From contig JAFAQG010000327.1 of NCBI GenBank assembly GCA_019246575.1, forward strand, positions 1-6,016: DNA of 6,016 nt. Direction: 5' to 3'. The position numbers were made by a program, and so were the translations under genes. Below the pieces are notes generated by a model that did not search any database, had not been told where the DNA came from, and saw nothing but the letters and a program-made list of their open reading frames with translations. This DNA is from Acidobacteriaceae bacterium (GTDB lineage Bacteria > Acidobacteriota > Terriglobia > Bryobacterales > Bryobacteraceae). Below are positions 1 to 4,542 of this stretch, piece by piece (position 1 is the stretch's first letter; each line of letters starts with the position of its first letter).

Positions 1-45
1 CGCGCGACACAGAAAATGCGGGCAGCGCTGGGAGATCTCGTATGA
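1..45 (+). CDS. 3' end of an upstream gene, probably an ECF sigma factor (partial)
   Basis: The frame starting at base 1 reads 14 codons, RATQKMRAALGDLV, and stops at TGA 43-45. The tail resembles the basic helix that follows the region 4 helix-turn-helix in ECF (sigma-70 group 4) factors, which often ends in a pattern like RARxKLRxAL. Its stop codon overlaps the start of a ZAS-domain anti-sigma factor as ATGA, a common arrangement for ECF sigma/anti-sigma pairs and a sign of translational coupling. The identification depends more on the neighbour than on the 14 residues, which alone would not be diagnostic. Confidence 0.6.
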   Translation, partial: RATQKMRAALGDLV

Positions 46-998
46 CGTGCCAGCAGGTGCAAAACAATGTTTCGCTTTATCTGTACGGCGAGCTCGAGTT
101 CGCGCGGGAAGAGGAACTCGAACAGCATCTCGCAGGATGTGCGTTCTGCCAGCAGGCACTGGCGTGCGAGAAGGCTTGGCATAGCTCGGTGAACTCCGGG
201 CAGTTGGGTGTATCGCTCGAACTGCTTTCTTCCTGCCGTCAGGACTTAAAGGCCAACATCGGTTGCGCGCGCGTTGAGAAAACTTCGCACAGAGCGATCT
301 GGCGCGACTGGCTGGAAAACCTTTCGTTATCGAATCCCGGCTGGGCTATGCGCGTTGCTGCTGCTTCTTTCTTGTTGTTCGCCGGATTTGCGGCAGGCCG
401 CTGGGCCGAGCGTTACGGCTTACCTGGGTTTTCAACTACGCCGGGAATTGCTTCTGCCGATCTCGCGCCCGTTGCTCCCTTTACGCGCGTTCGTGAGGTG
501 CGGCCCGGCGACGATGGCCACATTCGCCTCCTTGTCGAGCAGGTGCGCGAGCGCGAGCTGAGCGGCCGCATCGACGACAACCAGATTCGCGGTCTCATTC
601 TAGCCGCGACAAGAGATCCAAACGATCCGGCGCTGCGGGTCGATTCGATCGAGACTCTAAACGGTCAAACAGGGAACGATGTCCGCGACGCTCTCATCGC
701 CAGTGTTCGTCAGGATCCGAATGCCGCTGTTCGGCTGAAGGCTCTCGAAGGACTCCGGCAATTTCCCGATGCACTTACCCGGGAAGCTCTGAAGTACGTT
801 TTGCAACATGATGACGACGCGAGCGTGCGTGCGGAAGCGATCGACCTTCTCGCTCCCGTCATGAACAAGACGGGTATCAGCCCCGAGCTGGCGAATACGC
901 TCCAGGAAATCATCCGGTCGCAACAAGTCGACGATTACGTACGGATGCGCTCCTTTGAAATTTTGCGCGAGATAAATGCGCCTGTTGATGTTTATTGA
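42..998 (+). CDS. Membrane anti-sigma factor: zf-HC2/ZAS domain, one TM helix, HEAT-like repeats outside the cytoplasm
   Basis: A 318-residue protein predicted to bind and hold an ECF sigma factor at the inner membrane. Residues 1-45 form a zinc-binding anti-sigma domain with the H29-x3-C33-x2-C36 motif (HLAGCAFC) and Cys3 as the likely fourth ligand. Cys42, Cys65 and Cys75 are additional cysteines. A single hydrophobic helix spans about 102-120 (AMRVAAASFLLFAGFAAG). The C-terminal half, about 181-311, shows roughly four HEAT-like helical repeats of 30-37 residues, three or four carrying a VR-x-(R/K/E)-(A/S)-(x3)-L type second helix (for example AVRLKALEGL and SVRAEAIDLL). By topology these lie in the periplasm and could be the sensor. 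The start has a good Shine-Dalgarno (GGGAG, 30-34) 7 bases upstream and overlaps the previous stop by ATGA. The ZAS assignment is firm; the partner and the signal are inferred. Confidence 0.87.
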   Translation: MTCQQVQNNVSLYLYGELEFAREEELEQHLAGCAFCQQALACEKAWHSSVNSGQLGVSLELLSSCRQDLKANIGCARVEKTSHRAIWRDWLENLSLSNPGWAMRVAAASFLLFAGFAAGRWAERYGLPGFSTTPGIASADLAPVAPFTRVREVRPGDDGHIRLLVEQVRERELSGRIDDNQIRGLILAATRDPNDPALRVDSIETLNGQTGNDVRDALIASVRQDPNAAVRLKALEGLRQFPDALTREALKYVLQHDDDASVRAEAIDLLAPVMNKTGISPELANTLQEIIRSQQVDDYVRMRSFEILREINAPVDVY

Positions 999-1022
999 TT
1001 CACGCGCTCTGTCAGGTGATTT

Positions 1023-1853
1023 ATGCGTGTTCTAGTCTTGACGCTGGCGCTTGCTGCCGGAGTCTTCTGCCCGCCGCGCCTCTATGGCCAATCGCTCGGG
1101 TCGCAATTCCCCGTGCCCCCGCAGACTCGCGCTTCCGGGAGTTATCTGGGCGTCCGCATGATGGATGTGACTCCGGAGATAGCGCGAAATCTCAAACTCG
1201 ACAGCGAGCGCGGGGTGCATGTGAACGAAGTTCTGAACGGCAGCCCCGCCGAAAAGGCCGGCATCAAACCCGGCGATGTGCTTCTCAGCTACAACGGCGA
1301 GACTATCTTGGGTGCGGAACAGTTCGTTCGCTTGGTTCGCGAAACTCCGCCCGGCAGAAAAGTCAAAATCCAATATTGGCGCGACGGTAAAACCGAAACG
1401 GCAACAGTTGCGACAGGTACACCTCCCGAGCCGCGTTTGGAGCTGCCTCCAACATTCAGAAGCTTCGATCCTCACGCGTTCCGAAACTTTTTCATGCCAA
1501 CGGACATCCCAACGCCCTTACTTGTCTGGAAGAATTCCGCACTCGGCATTGAGTGCGAGCCGGTCGATTCTCAGCTCGCGCAGTACTTCGGTGTTAAACG
1601 CGGCGTGCTGATCCGCGCGGTCGAGAAGAATTCCCCTGGTGACAAAGCAGGCATCAGATCGGGAGACGTAGTTACCGCAATCGATGGCCACGAAGTTTCG
1701 AATCCCCGCGATATCACCGCGTCAGTGCGTAATCAGGCCGCACCCGGAAAACCCGTTCAGGTTTCTGTCGTGCGCGATCACAAGTCGCTTGTCGTCAGCG
1801 TCGTGCCCGCGGAGATTCCGGAAGGGCGTCAGCCGTTCTGGGGCAACCAATAG
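1023..1853 (+). CDS. Exported tandem-PDZ protein without a protease domain
   Basis: A 276-residue protein with a signal peptide at about 1-22 (MRVLVLTLALAAGVFC begins it), so probably periplasmic. PDZ1 spans about 41-131, with carboxylate-binding loop YLGV (41-44) and the signature SPAEKAGIKPGDVL. PDZ2 spans about 173-262, with ALGIE and SPGDKAGIRSGDVV. These match the C-terminal PDZ pair of HtrA/DegP proteases, but no trypsin-like domain or GNSGG-type serine motif is present, so it is probably an adaptor or peptide-binding protein rather than a protease. A proline-rich linker (about 133-165) joins the domains. The start is supported by AGGTGAT (1014-1020), which matches the 3' half of the full Shine-Dalgarno; the visible spacer is short but the alignment is normal. 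It follows the anti-sigma gene by 24 bases, probably in the same operon, suggesting a role in sensing misfolded envelope proteins. Cys16 does not fit a lipobox. Confidence 0.85.
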   Translation: MRVLVLTLALAAGVFCPPRLYGQSLGSQFPVPPQTRASGSYLGVRMMDVTPEIARNLKLDSERGVHVNEVLNGSPAEKAGIKPGDVLLSYNGETILGAEQFVRLVRETPPGRKVKIQYWRDGKTETATVATGTPPEPRLELPPTFRSFDPHAFRNFFMPTDIPTPLLVWKNSALGIECEPVDSQLAQYFGVKRGVLIRAVEKNSPGDKAGIRSGDVVTAIDGHEVSNPRDITASVRNQAAPGKPVQVSVVRDHKSLVVSVVPAEIPEGRQPFWGNQ

Positions 1854-1857
1854 GTTG
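1844..1857. repeat. Short dyad across the convergent gene junction
   Basis: CAACC (1844-1848) and GGTTG (1853-1857) form a perfect 5-bp inverted repeat around a 4-base loop. On + strand RNA it can extend by two G-U pairs (1842-1843 with 1858-1859). It covers the PDZ gene stop codon and the whole 4-base gap before the fliA stop. No T-run follows on either side, so intrinsic terminator function is doubtful. The repeat itself is directly visible; its role is unknown. Confidence 0.35.
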
Positions 1858-2628
1858 TTAGTGCACCCAGCGCTTCTGAACGTATGACTTCAATCGCAGA
1901 ATGGCTTGCGACTTCAGTTGCGAAACGCGTGATTCGTGCAGATTCACGATTTTCGCGATATCCCGCAGCGTCATTTCCTCGTAGTAGTAGAGACTAAGAA
2001 CTGTCCGCTCCATGCGCGGCATTCTTTCGATAGCACGCGCAAGGCTCCGTTCGAGCTCCGATCGTTCCAGAATCTGCGAGGGCCAGTGCTCCGTTGAATC
2101 GGCCACGTAGCGAAGCAGATTGCCACGATCATCGTCACCACTCGTGTTCTCCAGGCTTCCTACGTTCAGGTTGCGCACATCCATTAGCCATTCCTGATAC
2201 TCGGCCACCGAAACGCGCAGGTATTCGGCAATCTCTTCCTCGGTTGGCATGCGCTGGTGCTCCTGTTCGAGCGCTGCGATTGCACTTTCGATCTGTCTCG
2301 AGCGCTTGCGCTGCTGGCGAGGCGCCCAGTCGAGATCGCGTAAGCTGTCCAAAATTGCGCCGCGAATCTTGTACTCCGCGTAAGTCTTCAATTTGACATC
2401 GTGCTTGGCGTCATAGCGGTCAATGGCCGCGATAAGCCCCACTATGCCACTCGAGACTAAGTCCTCCAGGCTTACGGATACGGGAAGTCTGTCGTGAATG
2501 CGCTTTGCGATTAGTTTTACTTGCGGCAAATGCTCCATGATGAGCTGCTCACGGCTTGCATCTGGTGCGCAGATTTCCTCTGCTTGCGCCGAAAGCGCCG
2601 ACTCCCGTGCCATGTTCCGTGTGCCCAT
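1858..2628 (-). CDS. fliA: RNA polymerase sigma factor, FliA/WhiG (sigma-28) family
   Basis: A 256-residue alternative sigma factor, slightly longer than E. coli FliA (239). Region 2 lies at about 30-105 (HLPQVKLIAKRI, then SLEDLVSSGIVGL, FDxxK-like YDAKHDVKLKTYAEYKIRGAI and LRDLDWAPR), matching the core-binding and -10 recognition helices of the family. Region 3 is at about 110-150 and region 4 at about 195-250, with the -35 recognition helix-turn-helix in TLRDIAKIVNLHESRVSQL (220-238). ECF factors lack region 3, so this is not ECF. Start at 2628 is preferred: GGAG (2644-2641) lies 12 bases upstream, somewhat far, while the in-frame ATG at 2613 has no better site. No flagellar, chemotaxis or FlgM gene is visible nearby, so whether it controls motility here or another programme is open. 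A sigma-28-like promoter precedes it, pointing to autoregulation. Confidence 0.88.
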   Translation of the reverse strand: MGTRNMARESALSAQAEEICAPDASREQLIMEHLPQVKLIAKRIHDRLPVSVSLEDLVSSGIVGLIAAIDRYDAKHDVKLKTYAEYKIRGAILDSLRDLDWAPRQQRKRSRQIESAIAALEQEHQRMPTEEEIAEYLRVSVAEYQEWLMDVRNLNVGSLENTSGDDDRGNLLRYVADSTEHWPSQILERSELERSLARAIERMPRMERTVLSLYYYEEMTLRDIAKIVNLHESRVSQLKSQAILRLKSYVQKRWVH

Positions 2629-2638
2629 GTTTCGTCTT

Positions 2639-2657
2639 TTCTCCGCCTACAGGAGAA
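2639..2657 (-). promoter_or_regulatory. Hairpin that could mask the fliA ribosome binding site
   Basis: On the - strand TTCTCC (2657-2652) and GGAGAA (2644-2639) pair perfectly over 6 bp around a 7-base loop. The 3' arm contains GGAG, the only plausible Shine-Dalgarno for fliA. A competing 5-bp stem, CCGCC with GGCGG (2664-2660 with 2647-2643), overlaps it. Six-base inverted repeats arise by chance often, so only the exact placement on the ribosome binding site makes this notable. Confidence 0.35.
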
Positions 2658-2682
2658 TCGGCGGACAGAAACGAAAACTTGA
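2655..2682 (-). promoter_or_regulatory. Candidate sigma-28 (FliA-type) promoter of fliA
   Basis: On the - strand TCAAGTTT (2682-2675), a 12-base spacer, and GCCGATTC (2662-2655) match the enterobacterial FliA consensus TAAAGTTT-N11-GCCGATAA at 7 of 8 and 6 of 8 positions, with a spacer one base longer than ideal. Transcription would begin near 2648 and give a leader of about 20 bases that still contains the GGAG site. It sits in the 108-base gap between fliA and the upstream gene. GCCGAT alone occurs several times in this window by chance; the combination with the -35 match is what counts. Confidence 0.5.
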
Positions 2683-2689
2683 GAGTGGG

Positions 2690-2705
2690 AGCGAAGATTT
2701 TCGCT
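2690..2705. repeat. Inverted repeat just upstream of the fliA promoter -35 box
   Basis: AGCGAA (2690-2695) and TTCGCT (2700-2705) form a perfect 6-bp dyad around a 4-base loop. On the - strand it lies about 32 bases after the stop of the Trp-rich gene and 7 bases upstream of the putative -35 element. It could be a weak hairpin ending the upstream transcript or an operator, but no T-run follows and no known operator is recognised. Confidence 0.3.
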
Positions 2706-2736
2706 TACGAACCTAGAAGGCGGGTACGTCAGCGCG

Positions 2737-3174
2737 TTACCGGGCAACCTCAAACCAGTAGTTCTGGCCGAAGCGGCTGTCCCAGGCTTCGCAGAAACTG
2801 CTCAGCTGGTACCAGGTGTGAAACCAGATTTCGACCTGAACGGCATCGTCGGGCACGGTAACGGGAAGCGGTTGCGGGCGGTGCGCATATACAAGGCCGC
2901 CATTGCGCAGCTCTTTCAACACAGATCCCTCGAATAACTGCCCTCCGGGGTGAAAGCGGACATAGGCCCTGATGTTCCAGATATCCGCTCCATGCCAATT
3001 CGTGTGGCAGGTTGTAAGGCGCTCGGGATCGTAGTCGATCCTCAGCTCGCCAGACGGCCTGATCCCGCCTTCCAAAAACTCCTGCCAGTCCTTTGCAAAA
3101 CGGATAACTGCGCTGGAGGTATCGGAGGCCCGCCGGGGGCCAGGTTCGCGCACACTTTCAATCACCGTGTCCAT
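2737..3174 (-). CDS. Small Trp-rich beta-type protein, CBM-like / possibly DUF6209 family
   Basis: A 145-residue soluble protein with no signal peptide or membrane segment, so probably cytoplasmic. It has seven tryptophans (30, 60, 66, 117, 121, 131, 140). Alternating strands such as GELRIDYD, WNIRAYVRF, VQVEIWFHTW and NYWFEV suggest a beta-sandwich. The C-terminal WDSRFGQNYWF (131-141) resembles the WDN/S-x-x-G-x-NY motif of starch/glycogen-binding modules such as CBM21 and CBM25/53. From memory the protein also resembles the uncharacterised DUF6209 family; I cannot confirm this here. It could bind a glycan or be an unrelated protein with a similar fold; no catalytic residues are evident. 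It starts 24 bases after the stop of the TPR-like gene, with only a weak Shine-Dalgarno (CGGA), so the two are probably co-transcribed. No experimental role is known to me. Confidence 0.72.
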   Translation of the reverse strand: MDTVIESVREPGPRRASDTSSAVIRFAKDWQEFLEGGIRPSGELRIDYDPERLTTCHTNWHGADIWNIRAYVRFHPGGQLFEGSVLKELRNGGLVYAHRPQPLPVTVPDDAVQVEIWFHTWYQLSSFCEAWDSRFGQNYWFEVAR

Positions 3175-3198
3175 TGAAGTTTTCCGCCGCTCTGTGAC

Positions 3199-3699
3199 TC
3201 AGTCGTCGAGTATCGCGGCCGCAACCTCTTCAGGCTGGGGCCGGAGATCGGGACTCCTTGACAAAGTGCGTGCGCACGTGTTCCAGCGCAAAACGGCATC
3301 GTCGTTCTCTGCAGGGCGGAGGCGCTCGGCGCGCTCATAATGCCGCATGGCATCGATAAACTCGTCGTACGCTTTGAAATTGGCACCGGGAAGTCCGTGC
3401 CGCATACGCGCCCGCGCGGATCGCTCGGAGATAATGCCTGCATAATAAGCGCGATCGTACTCGCTGTCCATTGAATTGAGCACCTCGCGAGCGCGCGCCG
3501 TGGAGACCTGAATACCGAACTGATCGGTGATGGCCAACAGCAGCGTAACCAGCGCCCCCTGGTTGCGCGGGTCCACCCGCAGAACGTCTTCACAGATGCT
3601 TTCGGCTTGCCATGGCTCGTTGAGAAGGCGGTAAAGATGGGCCTTTTCGAGCGCTGCAGGAATTGCGGAGCGAGAGATAGGCTTCAGTTCGTAGTTCAT
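3199..3699 (-). CDS. Small TPR-like protein of unknown function
   Basis: A 166-residue protein without signal peptide or membrane segment, probably cytoplasmic. Residues about 14-47 read as a TPR-like helical hairpin (ALEKAHLYRLLNEPWQAES, then ICEDVLRVDPRNQ) with the typical closing pattern L-x-x-DP-x-N. A second hairpin-like segment is at about 110-130 (YDEFIDAMRHYERAERLRP). Such short TPR proteins usually act as binding scaffolds; the partner is unknown. The gene lies 87 bases after sdhB and 24 bases before the Trp-rich gene. A TACAAT -10-like element on the - strand (3731-3726) sits about 26 bases before the start, but no convincing -35 accompanies it, so an independent promoter is only suggested. 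The Shine-Dalgarno is weak (AGAGA). An overlapping frame at 3162-3593 lacks protein-like character and was rejected. Confidence 0.8.
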   Translation of the reverse strand: MNYELKPISRSAIPAALEKAHLYRLLNEPWQAESICEDVLRVDPRNQGALVTLLLAITDQFGIQVSTARAREVLNSMDSEYDRAYYAGIISERSARARMRHGLPGANFKAYDEFIDAMRHYERAERLRPAENDDAVLRWNTCARTLSRSPDLRPQPEEVAAAILDD

Positions 3700-3740
3700 G
3701 CGTCTCTGTCGGGTACTGGTTCAAGATTGTATCGCTTTCT

Positions 3741-3760
3741 AAGTGAGCTTCCGCTTACTT
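3741..3760. repeat. Hairpin between sdhB and the TPR-like gene
   Basis: AAGTGAGC (3741-3748), loop TTCC, and GCTTACTT (3753-3760) form an 8-bp stem with one G-U pair on + strand RNA, or one A-C mismatch and a GGAA (GNRA-type) loop on the - strand. It lies 27 bases after the sdhB stop. No T-run follows on the - strand, so it may stabilise or process the sdh transcript end rather than act as an intrinsic terminator. The function is inferred from position only. Confidence 0.35.
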
Positions 3761-3786
3761 GCCTGGCGATTCCGATCCTGGGCGAC

Positions 3787-4530
3787 TCAGCGCACTTTGA
3801 ATACGCGAAAGAGCTTCCGCATAGGGTCGAAATATTCATCGACAACGCGCTCTTTCAGCGGAATGATGGCGTTATCTGTAATTCTGATGCCCTCCGGACA
3901 GACGTTTGTGCAGCACTTGGTAATGTTGCAGAAACCAATGCCTTGGCGCTCGCGAAGATCCTGGAGCCGGCTCTGGTCATCGAGCGGATGCATCTCGAGA
4001 GCTGCGTTGTAGACGAGAAAACGCGGGCCTACAAACTGATCGTGGAGTTTATGTTCGCGCAGCACGTGGCAGACATCCTGGCATAGATAACACTCGATGC
4101 ACTTTCGAAACTCCTGCACTCGGTCACCATCGGCTTGCGCCATACGCCATGTTCCGTCTGGGGCGTCGGCGGGGCGCGGCTTGAAGGGCCTGATTTGCTT
4201 CTTCACGCGGTAGTTCCAGGAAACGTCGGTCACGAGATCCTTCACGAGCGGGAAGCACTTCATAGGCTCAATCGTGACCGGCTGCTCGAGCGGCAACGCG
4301 CTGAGCCGCGTCATGCACATGAGGCGCGGATTACCGTTGATCTCGGCGGAACACGAGCCACACTTTCCTGCCTTGCAGTTCCAGCGAACGGCCAGGTCGT
4401 TGGCCTGTTCGGCTTGAATACGGTGGACGGCATCGAGCACTACCATACCCGGCGAGATGTCGATGGAGTAGTCGCGGAACTCGCCGCTTCCGTTTTGCCC
4501 ACGCCAGATGCGAAAGGTAGCTCTCGACAT
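3787..4530 (-). CDS. sdhB: Succinate dehydrogenase/fumarate reductase iron-sulfur subunit (Sdh1 type)
   Basis: A 247-residue electron-transfer subunit that passes electrons between the SdhA flavin and membrane quinone. Counting from the TTG codon one position upstream of the chosen ATG, the [2Fe-2S] ligands are C53, C58, C61 and C73 (CKAGKCGSC, then RLMC). The C-terminal domain has C145, C148, C151 and C155 (CIECYLCQDVC) and C202, C208, C212 (CNITKCCTNVCP), matching the E. coli SdhB spacing for [4Fe-4S] (C145/C148/C151/C212) and [3Fe-4S] (C155/C202/C208). All ligands are present; C207 is an extra cysteine. Motifs such as RWNCKAGKCGSCSAEING and MAQxDxxRxQEFRKCIEC follow the mycobacterial Sdh1 subunit (Rv0247c) as I remember it, including its length. 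TTG 4533-4531 directly precedes ATG 4530-4528; ATG is chosen for its better Shine-Dalgarno spacing. It follows sdhA by 12 bases in one operon. Confidence 0.95.
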   Translation of the reverse strand: MSRATFRIWRGQNGSGEFRDYSIDISPGMVVLDAVHRIQAEQANDLAVRWNCKAGKCGSCSAEINGNPRLMCMTRLSALPLEQPVTIEPMKCFPLVKDLVTDVSWNYRVKKQIRPFKPRPADAPDGTWRMAQADGDRVQEFRKCIECYLCQDVCHVLREHKLHDQFVGPRFLVYNAALEMHPLDDQSRLQDLRERQGIGFCNITKCCTNVCPEGIRITDNAIIPLKERVVDEYFDPMRKLFRVFKVR

Positions 4531-4535
4531 CAAAG

Positions 4536-4541
4536 TCCCTT
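4536..4541 (-). promoter_or_regulatory. Ribosome binding site deciding the sdhB start
   Basis: On the - strand AAGGGA (4541-4536) lies 5 bases before ATG 4530 but only 2 bases before the adjoining in-frame TTG, so ATG is the better start. The site overlaps the second of two tandem stop codons (TAATAA) that end sdhA, compatible with translational coupling. Confidence 0.65.
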
Positions 4542-4542
4542 A

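Noticed and set aside
1068..1070. Cys16 of the PDZ protein as a lipoprotein attachment site
   Set aside because: The preceding residues GVF do not fit the lipobox L-(A/S)-(G/A)-C; an ordinary signal peptidase I site near residue 22 is more likely.
995..1390. Open frame on the + strand starting at TTG and overlapping the end of the anti-sigma gene
   Set aside because: It is Arg/Ser-rich and sits in the wrong frame of the PDZ gene, which has a signal peptide, two clear PDZ domains and a good ribosome binding site.
1980..1991. GTAGTAGTAG microsatellite-like run
   Set aside because: It encodes YYY in the conserved region 4 of the sigma factor (LSLYYYEEMT), so it is explained by coding sequence.
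3162..3593. Open frame on the - strand, 143 codons, overlapping the TPR-like gene
   Set aside because: The alternative frame lacks a domain, is low in protein-like composition, and conflicts with the frame encoding a TPR-like hairpin with LRVDPRNQ.
3607..4086. Open frame on the + strand, 159 codons
   Set aside because: Antisense to sdhB and the TPR-like gene; no family resemblance.
4531..4533. TTG as the sdhB start codon
   Set aside because: The Shine-Dalgarno AAGGGA would be only 2 bases away; the adjacent ATG has a 5-base spacing.
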